From contig PWIY01000289.1 of NCBI GenBank assembly GCA_003560215.1, forward strand, positions 1 to 12,835: 12,835 nucleotides of DNA. The letters run 5' to 3'. The notes under the pieces were generated by a model that saw nothing but the letters and a program-made list of their open reading frames with translations, ran no database searches and was not told the DNA's origin. Below, piece by piece: positions 1 to 10,084 of the stretch. The stretch's first letter is position 1. The number at the start of each line of letters is the position of its first letter. Made by a program: the position numbers and the translations under genes. Source of the stretch: Bacteroidales bacterium (GTDB lineage: Bacteria; Bacteroidota; Bacteroidia; Bacteroidales; UBA7960).

Positions 1-786
1 AAGGCCATGCTGGAAGATATCGCCATTCTGACCGGTGGTACCGTAATCAGCGAAGAACAGGGCTACAAGCTGGAAAACGCTGACCTGTCGCACCTTGGTA
101 GTGCTGAGAAAGTGACCATCGACAAAGACAACACCACCATCGTAAGCGGTAAAGGTGACAAAGAAAACATCAAGGCCCGTGTAAACCAGATCAAAGGGCA
201 GATGGAGAATACAACCAGCGACTATGACAAAGAGAAGCTGCAGGAGCGTCTGGCCAAACTGGCAGGCGGGGTAGCTGTCATTTACGTTGGTGCCGCCAGC
301 GAAGTGGAAATGAAGGAAAAGAAAGACCGGTTTGACGATGCACTGCATGCCACACGCGCAGCCGTGGAAGAAGGCATTGTTCCCGGCGGCGGAATTGCCT
401 ACATCCGTTCACTGAAAGCCCTGGAAAACTTCAAGGGCGAGAACATGGATGAAAACACAGGGATTTCCATCGTACGCAGGGCCCTTGAAGAGCCATTGCG
501 CATGATCGTTGAGAATGCCGGTGTAGAAGGGTCAATTGTGGTTCAGAAAGTCAAAGACGGCAAAGATGACTTCGGCTTCAACGCCCGCACCGAAAAGTAT
601 GAAAACCTCTACGAATCCGGTGTGATCGATCCCACCAAAGTTACCCGCGTCGCATTGGAAAACGCCTCCTCCATTGCAGGAATGTTGCTGACCACAGAAT
701 GTGTGCTGGCCGACATCCCTGAAGAAAAAGGTGAAGGCGGACCTCCGATGAACCCTGGCATGGGCGGAATGGGCGGAATGATGTAA
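1..786 (+). CDS. groL: 60 kDa chaperonin GroEL, C-terminal part (5' end outside window)
   Basis: This is the C-terminal half of GroEL, the ATP-driven double-ring cytoplasmic chaperonin that folds proteins inside a chamber capped by GroES. The reading frame is open from base 1, so the start lies upstream. The visible 261 residues begin in the apical domain (AMLEDIAILTGG), pass through the conserved stretch EKLQERLAKLAGGVAVI and the DALHATRAAVEEG segment, and return to the equatorial ATPase domain. The aspartate in NMDENTG (codon 448-450) matches the catalytic Asp398 of the E. coli protein. DPTKVTR and the TTE motif follow, and the gene ends in the usual flexible Gly-Met tail (MGGMGGMM). There is no frameshift in the visible part. 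GroES is normally just upstream but would lie outside the window. A strong terminator follows 45 bp after the stop. Confidence 0.98.
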   Translation, partial: KAMLEDIAILTGGTVISEEQGYKLENADLSHLGSAEKVTIDKDNTTIVSGKGDKENIKARVNQIKGQMENTTSDYDKEKLQERLAKLAGGVAVIYVGAASEVEMKEKKDRFDDALHATRAAVEEGIVPGGGIAYIRSLKALENFKGENMDENTGISIVRRALEEPLRMIVENAGVEGSIVVQKVKDGKDDFGFNARTEKYENLYESGVIDPTKVTRVALENASSIAGMLLTTECVLADIPEEKGEGGPPMNPGMGGMGGMM

Positions 787-831
787 TCATTGAACCCGAC
801 ATATAAGCAGCGAAAAGCCGTTGCTGCCAGT

Positions 832-869
832 AAAAAACGGATTGGGGTATCAACTCCAATCCGTTTTTT
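832..869 (+). terminator. Rho-independent terminator after groEL, probably bidirectional
   Basis: A hairpin with stem CGGATTGG (838-845) pairing to CCAATCCG (856-863) extends by a G-T and a G-C pair to a TATCAA loop. It is flanked by six A (832-837) and seven T (864-870). The T run terminates groEL. The A run becomes a U run on the other strand, so the same hairpin can stop the cyclophilin transcript arriving from 992. The rest of the 787-991 spacer shows nothing recognisable. Confidence 0.9.
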
Positions 870-991
870 TATCCTTGCAATATCGTTGGTTAAGGTGCAG
901 GAGTCCGCCTGACAAAGCATACCTGACAAACAGAAGAACCATCAACGGCAGCCTGTAACGGTCGCCCAGTGATCACTCCTCCGCAGACAAA

Positions 992-1429
992 CTACTCCTC
1001 ATTGATGGTGATCTTCTCAATTTTATCACCCTGGCGGATCTCATCAATGACATCCAGTCCCTCCACCACCTTGCCGAAACAGGTATGGTTGCCATCCAGG
1101 TGGGCGGTATTTGTACGGCTGTGGCAGATAAAAAACTGCGAACCGCCGGTATTTCGCCCTGCATGAGCCATGGACAACACGCCGCGGTCGTGATACTGGT
1201 TTCCGCCGTCGGTTTCACAATCAATGGTGTAGCCGGGGCCACCCATTCCGGTTCCTTCCGGACATCCTCCCTGAATCACAAAATCCGGGATCACCCTGTG
1301 AAATGTCAGTCCGTCATAAAACCCCTTACGTGAAAGATCCACAAAGTTTTTTACTGTGTTGGGTGCATCTTTTTCGTAAAACTGCACTTTCATGTTGCCT
1401 TTTTCTGTCTTGATATTTGCTGTTAACAT
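992..1429 (-). CDS. Cyclophilin-type peptidyl-prolyl cis-trans isomerase, cytoplasmic
   Basis: A 145-residue single-domain cyclophilin that catalyses cis-trans isomerisation of Xaa-Pro bonds during protein folding. Visible family signatures are FHRVIPDFVIQGG (residues 43-55, including the catalytic arginine R45 and Q53), GVLSMAHAGRNTGGSQFFI (83-101) and HLDGNHTCFGKV (110-121). The position of human CypA Trp121 is a histidine (H110), as is common in bacterial cyclophilins with low cyclosporin affinity. There is no signal peptide, so it should act in the cytoplasm. The ATG at 1429 is preferred over the internal Met13 because residues 1-12 (LTANIKTEKGN) form the first beta strand normally present. 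It lies 20 bp downstream of a lipoprotein gene and is probably co-transcribed with it. The full-length domain has no missing parts. Confidence 0.96.
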   Translation of the reverse strand: MLTANIKTEKGNMKVQFYEKDAPNTVKNFVDLSRKGFYDGLTFHRVIPDFVIQGGCPEGTGMGGPGYTIDCETDGGNQYHDRGVLSMAHAGRNTGGSQFFICHSRTNTAHLDGNHTCFGKVVEGLDVIDEIRQGDKIEKITINEE

Positions 1430-1449
1430 AGATGGGATAAGTTTATTGT

Positions 1450-1875
1450 TTAATCAATCAGCTTTAATTCCGCATTCAGTTCATCGTGAAAATCACCTGC
1501 ACCGGACACCGATGAAACCGTATAATTCAGGGTAATCACGCTGCCGCTCAGCTCCCCTTCTCCTTCCAGCTCATAGAAGTTATGCGTCTGGGCAGGAAGA
1601 ATCAGACGCCGCCCGTCTACCCGGGCCTCCGCATCCAGATCCATATCGTAAAAATTGGAAATGATCACAAAGTCTTCCGTTCCCCGGTCACGACGTATGA
1701 TCACCTCATATTCGGGGCGCTGTGTATAGGATACGCGGCTGTACTCCTCCACCTCATAACGCCCAAGGAAACGGCTGCGTTCATCCCCGTTTTCGGATGA
1801 ACAACCGGAGAGAACAATGACTGTCACAAAGAAAAAACCTGCAATCCATCCTGCAGGTTTACAGAAACTATGCAT
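1450..1875 (-). CDS. Small lipoprotein of unknown function
   Basis: A 141-residue predicted lipoprotein. Residues 1-24 form a signal peptide: a short Lys-containing start, then the hydrophobic run IAGFFFVTVIVL. It ends in a lipobox LSGC with the acylated cysteine at C25. The sequence after the cysteine (SSENGDE) is acidic, which in Bacteroidota can favour surface export, though this is only suggestive. The mature part, about 116 residues, alternates polar and hydrophobic residues (YEVEEYS, YEVIIRRD, DFVIISNFYD, RRLILPAQ, SVITLNYTVSS), so it is probably a small beta-barrel or beta-sandwich. I do not recognise a named family. A lipocalin-like or META-like fold is conceivable but unsupported. 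It has its own promoter at 1906-1938 and leads directly into the cyclophilin gene. Confidence 0.88.
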   Translation of the reverse strand: MHSFCKPAGWIAGFFFVTVIVLSGCSSENGDERSRFLGRYEVEEYSRVSYTQRPEYEVIIRRDRGTEDFVIISNFYDMDLDAEARVDGRRLILPAQTHNFYELEGEGELSGSVITLNYTVSSVSGAGDFHDELNAELKLID

Positions 1876-1905
1876 CGGTTTCTATATCTGGTCACTAATG
1901 GCAAT

Positions 1906-1938
1906 CAAAAATAAGGATTTTTCTCTCATTTTATACAA
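1906..1938 (-). promoter_or_regulatory. Bacteroidota-type promoter for the lipoprotein/cyclophilin pair
   Basis: Read on the minus strand, TATTTTTG (1906-1913) is a perfect match to the Bacteroidota -7 consensus TAnnTTTG. A TTG (1936-1938) lies 22 bp upstream as a -33 element, slightly longer than the usual spacing. Transcription would begin near 1900, giving a leader of about 24 bases before the ATG at 1875. The match is read directly; promoter activity is inferred. Confidence 0.6.
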
Positions 1939-2004
1939 CACCAGCGGCCGGTTCATAAAACCCGAAAACCAAACCGTAACCAGCGGTTTTTTTCTCACCA
2001 GGGA

Positions 2005-2874
2005 TTACCGGCGGCCGGAGCCCGGCACAAAAGATTCCATGGGATACCGCAAGCGCCTGAATCCGGTCAGATCAAGGCGTGCGCGGCCGACCACAAGGCC
2101 GGATTCGATGCGGATCGGGATCCGGTTTTTGTCATCCGAAATCCAGATTGTCATGGGATAGGGCTGGCTGAATATGGGTCCTTCCAGCACTTCGGGCTTG
2201 AACTTCAGGGTGTTGAATGTGCCCATAGACGTGGTGATCTGCTCGCGGCCCTCAAACAGGATGCGGCTTACATACACGGTGTCATGCATGAAGAGGTCAA
2301 GGCCGATGGCGTCGCCGGGCTCAAGCGAATCCATGTCAAATGACCGGGTATAATAAAACGCCGACAGCATATCCTGCACACGCTCGGGGATTTCGGTTGT
2401 TTTCCGGGTGGTTTGGGTTGCCTCACGGACCCCCCGCGCCTTTTGATTCTCATGATCAAAAGTGACGTCATAATTGCGGCGGTAACTGCCTTCGCTGACG
2501 CGTTCAGAAAAACGATAAGGCTTAAGGGTTTCCGGATCGAAATAGGATTCATAGCTGTTTTCAACCCTGTAGAACCAGTTGAACATCCCTTTGGTATTCA
2601 CACTGCCGACAAAATGCACCATCGGGCGTCCGCCTACCCTGGCATGTTGCTCTTTGACCTCCAGCACCGCATTACCGGCTGTTACATTTCCGGTGACAAA
2701 ACTGTTGTACATGGCACGAAACTCAAACCGTTCGCCCATCCTGAAGGGAAGCTCAGCCGAAGGGCTTGCATCACCATTTTCTTTTTCACCGGCAAGGCCG
2801 GCAAATGGCAGCAAAAACAGCAACGCAAGGGCCGGCAAATGAAGTGATAATTTATGTAATGTCCGCCATTTCAT
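2005..2874 (-). CDS. Exported DUF3108-type protein
   Basis: A 289-residue protein that resembles the DUF3108 family of periplasmic or envelope proteins; this comes from recalled sequence pattern, not a search. An N-terminal signal peptide (residues 1 to about 28: KWRTLHK, then hydrophobic LPALALLFLLPFAGLA) ends in a plausible signal peptidase I site. There is no lipobox cysteine, so a soluble periplasmic protein is likely. The mature part is rich in beta strands. Supporting segments are FRMGERFEFRAMYN near residue 45, the FYRVENSYESYFD region near 100, DMLSAFYYTRS near 170, and the C-terminal YPMTIWISDDKNRIPIRIES near 245, which is characteristic of the family. The biochemical role is unknown. 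It lies 135 bp downstream of leuS, and I found no clear promoter of its own. Confidence 0.85.
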   Translation of the reverse strand: MKWRTLHKLSLHLPALALLFLLPFAGLAGEKENGDASPSAELPFRMGERFEFRAMYNSFVTGNVTAGNAVLEVKEQHARVGGRPMVHFVGSVNTKGMFNWFYRVENSYESYFDPETLKPYRFSERVSEGSYRRNYDVTFDHENQKARGVREATQTTRKTTEIPERVQDMLSAFYYTRSFDMDSLEPGDAIGLDLFMHDTVYVSRILFEGREQITTSMGTFNTLKFKPEVLEGPIFSQPYPMTIWISDDKNRIPIRIESGLVVGRARLDLTGFRRLRYPMESFVPGSGRR

Positions 2875-3009
2875 ACCCGTGGTTTTTCTTCAACACCGGC
2901 AATTTTGGTGCCATACACCGCAATAATGACCGGACTGGTTCTCTAAAAAAACCTTAAATGAAGGGTCAGGGGCAAAACATGCAGGCCGGTTCATGGTTTC
3001 AGCGCACCA

Positions 3010-5775
3010 TTAAATCACGATGTTCACGATCTTCCCAGGTACAACGATCACCTTCTTCGGTGTATTTCCCTGCAGCCACTTTTGGGCATCCTCCGCCCCG
3101 AGCACCTGTTTTTCCACTTCCTCTTTGCTGCTGCCGGCCGGAAGTTCCATTTTAAAGCGGGTTTTTCCGTTAAAAGAAACCGGATACAGTACCATGTCAT
3201 CCTTTACCATTTCCTCATCCCACGAAGGATAATCAGCCAGGGCAACGCTGTCTTCATGTCCAAGAAGGTTCCACAGCTCCTCCCCGATATGCGGGGCAAA
3301 AGAAGACACCATGACCGAAAGGGGTTCCAGGATCTCCCGCTTGTTGCATTTTAGGTCTGTCAGCTCATTCACGCATACCATGAAAGCGCTTACGGCTGTA
3401 TTGAAAGAAAAGCGCTCCACGTCTTCGCTGACCTTTTTGATGGTCTTATGCAACACCTTTTTCTCCTTTTCCGTGGCCGGTTCTTCCGCAACGGCAAACC
3501 GGTTCTGCTGGTCATGGTACAATCTCCAGAGTTTCCGGATAAAGCGGAACACCCCTTCAATTCCCTTGGTATCCCAGGGCTTGGCCTGCTCAATGGGGCC
3601 CAGAAACATCTCATACAACCGCAGGGTATCCGCCCCGTATTTCTCAATCAGGTCATCCGGGTTCACCACATTGTGGAAGGATTTGGACATTTTTTCCACT
3701 TCCCAGCCACAGATATATTTTCCATCCTCCAGGATGAATTCCGCATCCTTGTATTCAGGGTTCCACTTTTTGAATGCTTCCACATCCAGCACATCGTTCT
3801 CCACAATATTCACATCCACATGAATGGGCATGGTGTCATACTGATCTTTCAGGTTCAGCGACACAAAGCGGTTCCTGCCTTTTTCCCGGTACACAAAATT
3901 GGAACGGCCCTGAATCATCCCCTGGTTCACGAGCTTTTTAAATGGCTCTTCCTTTACCGTGATGCCAATGTCGAACAGGAATTTGTTCCAGAAACGGGCA
4001 TAAATCAGGTGACCCGTGGCATGCTCGGCCCCACCCACATAGAGGTCGACATTCTCCCAGTATTCAACCGCTTCGCGCGACACCAGGCGGTTGTCATTGC
4101 GGGGATCCATATACCGGATATAATAGGCGCTGGATCCGGCAAAGCCAGGCATGGTATTGGTTTCCAGCGGCCATCCGTCACTGGTCTCCCAGTTTTTGGC
4201 ACGGGCCAGGGGCGGATCTCCCTCACTGGTGGGCAAATATTTATCCACCGGAGGCAATTCAAGCGGCAGTTCCGACTCAGGCAGCACATAAGGGGTCTCA
4301 TCCTTGTAATAAACCGGGAATGGTTCGCCCCAGTAGCGCTGCCGGCTGAAAATGGCATCACGCAAACGGTAATTCACCTTTTTTTTCCCGATCTCCTTAT
4401 CCTCAAGTTTCCGGTTTACCGACCGGATTGCCGCAGGCACATCCATCCCGTCCATAAAACCACTGTTCACCATGGTGCCTTCCATGTCGTCGTGGGCCCC
4501 TTCTTCCACGTTGCCGCCCTCCACCACTTCAATGATGGGCAGGTCAAAATGCCTGGCAAAAGCATGGTCGCGGCTGTCATGACCCGGAACAGCCATGATG
4601 GCTCCGGTTCCGTAGCCCGCAAGCACATAATCGGCAATATAAACCGGGATGTCCTGGCCGGTGAAGGGGTGCACCGCATACCCCCCGGTAAACTGCCCGG
4701 AAACGGTCTTGACCTCTGTCATCCGCTCCCTTTCCGACTTGCTGCCGGCTGCTTTTTTGTAAGCTTCCACTTCGGTGCGGTATTCACCGGCAGTGATCTT
4801 ATCTACCAATTCATGTTCAGGGGCAAGCACCATGAAAGTGGCCCCGTAAACCGTGTCGGGCCGGGTGGTAAATACCTCAATCCGATCTTCTTCAGAGCCC
4901 TTAACGGGGAAAAAAATGGTGGCCCCTTCCGAGCGACCGATCCAGTTGCGCTGGATCTCTTTCAGCGAGTCGCTCCAGTCAACATCATCCAGCCCCCCGA
5001 GGAGTCTCTCAGCATAGGCTGTGATGCGCAAAAACCACTGCTTCATCTTCTTTTGCTCCACCGGGTGTCCGCCCCGGACAGAAAATCCCTCCTTCACCTC
5101 ATCGTTGGCCAGCACCGTACCCAGTTTGGGGCACCAGTTCACATAGGTATCCGCCAGGTAGGCCAGGCGATAGTGCATCAGCACATGCCGTTTCTCTTTC
5201 TCGTCCATCTTCATCCATTGCACAGCAGTGAAATAGTCTATCGGGCTGCAGGCCGCATCCACGTCAAGGTTGCCGCTGCGTGCAAAGGTATCCTCCAGCT
5301 TGCTGACGGGCTCAGCCTTACCGGTTTTGTGATCAAAATAATGATTGAACAGCTGAATGAATGTCCATTGGGTCCATTTATAATAAGGCGGGTCACAGGT
5401 TCTAACCTCACGATCCCAGTCAAAGCTGAACCCGATCCGGTCGAGCTGCTCCCTGTAACGCTGAATATTTTTCTCTGTTGTGATGGCCGGGTGCTGGCCG
5501 GTCTGGATGGCATACTGCTCGGCCGGCAGGCCATAGGCGTCATAACCCATGGGGTGAAGCACATTAAACCCCTTTTGGCGCTTATACCGGGAATAAATGT
5601 CTGAGGCGATATACCCCAGGGGGTGCCCCACATGCAATCCTGCTCCTGAAGGGTAAGGGAACATATCCAGGACATAATACTTTGGTTTGTCATGATCCAC
5701 ATACACCCGGTAGGTTTTTTCTTCTTTCCAGTGACGCTGCCACTTCTTCTCTGTTTCTCTGAAATTGTATTCCAT
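3010..5775 (-). CDS. leuS: Leucyl-tRNA synthetase
   Basis: Class I leucyl-tRNA synthetase of 921 residues, which charges tRNA-Leu in the cytoplasm. The HIGH-type motif is HVGH at 48-51, within PYPSGAGLHVGH. KMSKS is at 695-699. The CP1 editing domain carries WIGRSEGA (278-285), the threonine-containing TTRPDT (303-308) and GHDSRDHAFA (398-407) with the conserved editing aspartate. A leucine-specific insert precedes KMSKS. The C-terminus has the anticodon-binding helices and a small C-terminal domain. Residues of about 148-205 form an insertion between the catalytic core and VNWCP. In the following zinc-knuckle region the CxxC of E. coli is replaced by VRGGH (233-237). Both agree with Bacteroidota enzymes as I remember them. 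The gene is intact and divergent from mutA with a 110 bp gap. Its own promoter is not clear. Confidence 0.98.
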   Translation of the reverse strand: MEYNFRETEKKWQRHWKEEKTYRVYVDHDKPKYYVLDMFPYPSGAGLHVGHPLGYIASDIYSRYKRQKGFNVLHPMGYDAYGLPAEQYAIQTGQHPAITTEKNIQRYREQLDRIGFSFDWDREVRTCDPPYYKWTQWTFIQLFNHYFDHKTGKAEPVSKLEDTFARSGNLDVDAACSPIDYFTAVQWMKMDEKEKRHVLMHYRLAYLADTYVNWCPKLGTVLANDEVKEGFSVRGGHPVEQKKMKQWFLRITAYAERLLGGLDDVDWSDSLKEIQRNWIGRSEGATIFFPVKGSEEDRIEVFTTRPDTVYGATFMVLAPEHELVDKITAGEYRTEVEAYKKAAGSKSERERMTEVKTVSGQFTGGYAVHPFTGQDIPVYIADYVLAGYGTGAIMAVPGHDSRDHAFARHFDLPIIEVVEGGNVEEGAHDDMEGTMVNSGFMDGMDVPAAIRSVNRKLEDKEIGKKKVNYRLRDAIFSRQRYWGEPFPVYYKDETPYVLPESELPLELPPVDKYLPTSEGDPPLARAKNWETSDGWPLETNTMPGFAGSSAYYIRYMDPRNDNRLVSREAVEYWENVDLYVGGAEHATGHLIYARFWNKFLFDIGITVKEEPFKKLVNQGMIQGRSNFVYREKGRNRFVSLNLKDQYDTMPIHVDVNIVENDVLDVEAFKKWNPEYKDAEFILEDGKYICGWEVEKMSKSFHNVVNPDDLIEKYGADTLRLYEMFLGPIEQAKPWDTKGIEGVFRFIRKLWRLYHDQQNRFAVAEEPATEKEKKVLHKTIKKVSEDVERFSFNTAVSAFMVCVNELTDLKCNKREILEPLSVMVSSFAPHIGEELWNLLGHEDSVALADYPSWDEEMVKDDMVLYPVSFNGKTRFKMELPAGSSKEEVEKQVLGAEDAQKWLQGNTPKKVIVVPGKIVNIVI

Positions 5776-5828
5776 TTTCTTAAGGCTTTATCGGCCTGCG
5801 AATTTAGTAAATGTTCCCTTTTTTGTTG

Positions 5829-5836
5829 TAATTTTG
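5829..5836 (+). promoter_or_regulatory. Candidate -7 promoter element for mutAB
   Basis: TAATTTTG matches TAnnTTTG perfectly and lies in the 110 bp divergent leuS-mutA gap, 49 bp before the mutA ATG. That would leave a leader of roughly 40 bases. No good -33 TTG is present: TTTAG at 5803-5807 is the nearest candidate. Activity is inferred. Confidence 0.45.
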
Positions 5837-5885
5837 AAGCGTTTTTACCATTTAACAGCCATTTACACGCAAAATACGATAATTT

Positions 5886-7736
5886 ATGGACCAAAAAAAG
5901 AAGCCCGGATTGTTTGCAGATTTTCCCCCGGTTTCTACCAAAGAGTGGGAAGATAAGATACAGGTAGACCTGAAAGGGGCCGATTACGAAAAACGGTTGA
6001 TCTGGAAGTCAGCTGACGGCCTTAAAATCAAGCCCTATTACCGTGCCGAGGACCTGGAAAATTTGCCGCATTCAAAAGTATTGCCAGGAGAGTCACCCTA
6101 TGTTCGGGGTAAAAAAATCAAGTACAACGACTGGATCATCCGTCAGGATTTTGAAACCACCGATCCTTCCGCAGCCAACGGCCTGGCGCTTCAGGCCATT
6201 GAAAAGGGCGTGGATGCAGTCGGCTTCAATGCCACCGAAGTGGGCACTGAAGCCGAAATGAAAACCATGCTCAATGGCATTGATCCGGAAAAGACCGGGA
6301 TCCATCTTGTACACGGAAAAAGCTACCCGGAGTTGCTGGAATACCTGATCGCTGCCACATCCACGAAGCAGTCAAAGGGATCCCTGAATTTTGACCCCCT
6401 GGGCTATTTTGTACTTTACAATAAATTTTACGGAAACAGGGAAGACAATTTCAAGGAAACCAAAGCAGTCATTGAAAAGGCCAAAAGCCATTTGCCGGGC
6501 TTTTTGGTGCTGTCTGTCAATGGCCAGCATTACCATAATGCAGGCGCAAGCGTGGTTCAGGAACTGGCTTTTGCCCTCGCACAGGGGAATGAATACCTGG
6601 CCCGCCTCACGGAGATGGGTCTTTCCGTTGACGACATCGCACCCCGTATGCAATTCAGCTTTGGGGTGGGATCCAATTATTTCCTTGAGATTGCCAAAAT
6701 CAGGATGGCGCGGATGCTGTGGGCCCAGATCGTAAAGCAATACGAGCCTGCCAACGAGGCATCTGAAAAGATGCAGATCCACGTATACACCTCCAGCTGG
6801 AACAAAACACTTTACGACCCTTATGTAAACATGCTGCGGACCACCACGGAAGCCATGTCAGGATCCATTGCAGGAGCTGACAGCATAACCGTGGAACCAT
6901 TCGACAACACATACAAGCGTCCGGATGAATTCTCCTACCGCATGGCCCGCAACCAGCAGATCATTCTGAAAAATGAAGCCTATTTCAACAAAGTGGCCGA
7001 TCCGGCAGCCGGGTCGTATTATGTGGAAAATCTCTGTGATTCCATTGCCAAAGCAGCCTGGGAACTCTTCCTGGAAATAGAAGAAAAGGGCGGATTCATC
7101 CAGTATGCATCCGACGGGCTGATCCAGACCGAAATAGCAGAAGTCTGCCAGAAGCGCGACATGGACATTGCCATGCGCAAACAGGTGTTCGTGGGCACCA
7201 ACAAATACCCCGATACCGATGAACGCAAACTTGACAAAATAGAGCCGCGAGCCAAACTGTCTGACCTCTCCGGGCTCAGGCAATACCGGGGAGCACAGGC
7301 TTTTGAAGCACTCCGGCTGGCCGTGGAGAACCATGCAAATAAAGGATTCGAGACTCCAAGGGTATTTATGTTTACCTACGGGGATCCGGCCATGCGCAAG
7401 GCCAGGGCGTCTTTTGCCTCCAACTTTTTTGGCGTAGCCGGTTACAGGATCATCGACAACCTGGGCTTCCCTGATATTGAATCAGGCGTGAAAGCCGCCA
7501 TCGACTCAGGCGCTGAAATTGTGGTACTGTGCAGCAGTGACCCGGAATACCCTGAAATGGTTCCGGCAGCCCGTCAGATCAAGGAACAATCACCACGCAC
7601 ACAGGTTGTGGTGGCCGGAAACCCCAAAGAGGCCATGGATCAGCTGAACCAGGCCGGTGTGGATCATTACGTTCATGTCCGCACCAATGTACTGGAAGCC
7701 CTGACCCGCTATAACGAACTGCTTGAGATTGTTTAA
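5886..7736 (+). CDS. mutA: Methylmalonyl-CoA mutase small (beta) subunit
   Basis: A 616-residue small subunit of the heterodimeric adenosylcobalamin-dependent methylmalonyl-CoA mutase. The enzyme interconverts (R)-methylmalonyl-CoA and succinyl-CoA in the propionate pathway. The N-terminal part (about 1-470) is a degenerate copy of the mutase TIM barrel, including an RMQFSFGVGSNYFLEIAKIRMARMLW segment aligned with the large subunit (quoted here in part). The C-terminal 125 residues form a B12-binding-like Rossmann domain that lacks the cobalamin ligand motif: where the large subunit has GQDGHDRG, this one has GDPAMRKA, with Met503 in place of histidine. The active-site tyrosine after RQ is also replaced (RQD, Asp88). 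The subunit is therefore structural rather than catalytic, as is known for the family. The ATG at 5886 follows an A/T-rich leader. It is 32 bp ahead of mutB. Confidence 0.96.
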   Translation: MDQKKKPGLFADFPPVSTKEWEDKIQVDLKGADYEKRLIWKSADGLKIKPYYRAEDLENLPHSKVLPGESPYVRGKKIKYNDWIIRQDFETTDPSAANGLALQAIEKGVDAVGFNATEVGTEAEMKTMLNGIDPEKTGIHLVHGKSYPELLEYLIAATSTKQSKGSLNFDPLGYFVLYNKFYGNREDNFKETKAVIEKAKSHLPGFLVLSVNGQHYHNAGASVVQELAFALAQGNEYLARLTEMGLSVDDIAPRMQFSFGVGSNYFLEIAKIRMARMLWAQIVKQYEPANEASEKMQIHVYTSSWNKTLYDPYVNMLRTTTEAMSGSIAGADSITVEPFDNTYKRPDEFSYRMARNQQIILKNEAYFNKVADPAAGSYYVENLCDSIAKAAWELFLEIEEKGGFIQYASDGLIQTEIAEVCQKRDMDIAMRKQVFVGTNKYPDTDERKLDKIEPRAKLSDLSGLRQYRGAQAFEALRLAVENHANKGFETPRVFMFTYGDPAMRKARASFASNFFGVAGYRIIDNLGFPDIESGVKAAIDSGAEIVVLCSSDPEYPEMVPAARQIKEQSPRTQVVVAGNPKEAMDQLNQAGVDHYVHVRTNVLEALTRYNELLEIV

Positions 7737-7768
7737 CCGCTATTGTTTTTCCGAAAAAATACATCAAT

Positions 7769-9928
<2,160 letters not shown>

Positions 9929-9931
9929 GCC

Positions 9932-9966
9932 AAAAGCCGGCGCCCGAAAAGGTCGCCGGCTTTTTT
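9932..9966 (+). terminator. Rho-independent terminator after mutB
   Basis: Stem GCCGGCG (9936-9942) pairs with CGCCGGC (9954-9960). After one C/T mismatch it continues with CC/GG closing a GAAAA loop. Four A precede the stem and six T (9961-9966) follow it. It starts 3 bp after the mutB stop. Confidence 0.92.
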
Positions 9967-9988
9967 ATTCATAACCACGCAGCCTTGG

Positions 9989-10049
9989 ATACGGGCGGGC
10001 AGATGAGCTGACGCATGCACGGGCATTTTGGCAAACATACGGGCGGGCA
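9989..10049. repeat. Pair of 13-bp direct repeats in the mutB-GNAT spacer
   Basis: ATACGGGCGGGCA occurs exactly at 9989-10001 and again at 10037-10049. A shorter exact pair, GCAGGGTT, lies nearby at 10061-10068 and 10079-10086, the second overlapping the stop codon of the acetyltransferase gene. No function is evident. The rest of this 156 bp spacer is occupied only by the mutB terminator. Confidence 0.6.
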
Positions 10050-10084
10050 CCCGGCTAAAGGCAGGGTTCCACGCTGTTGCAGGG

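Noticed and set aside
1971..1993. Hairpin AAACCG/CGGTTT with a T7 run, near the end of the DUF3108 gene
   Set aside because: The T run follows the stem on the + strand, where no gene ends. On the minus strand only a weak GGTTTT follows. The six-pair stem is too poor to call a terminator.
2005..2847. Overlapping + strand frames opposite the DUF3108 gene, including one that appears to end in a basic tail
   Set aside because: The minus-strand gene has a proper signal peptide and a family-like C-terminus; the opposing frames have neither.
2945..2964. Possible terminator after leuS (CCTT/AAGG stem followed on the minus strand by seven T)
   Set aside because: The stem is only four base pairs, too weak to support, although the T run is suggestive.
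3448..5604. A 718-codon open reading frame on the + strand, antisense to leuS
   Set aside because: It is exactly in codon register with leuS, so it stays open as long as leuS avoids TTA, CTA and TCA codons. Its translation shows no recognisable domain, while leuS is clearly intact. It is a shadow of codon bias.
5799..5806. TAAATTCG on the minus strand as a leuS -7 box
   Set aside because: One mismatch to TAnnTTTG and no TTG at the -33 distance, so not supported.
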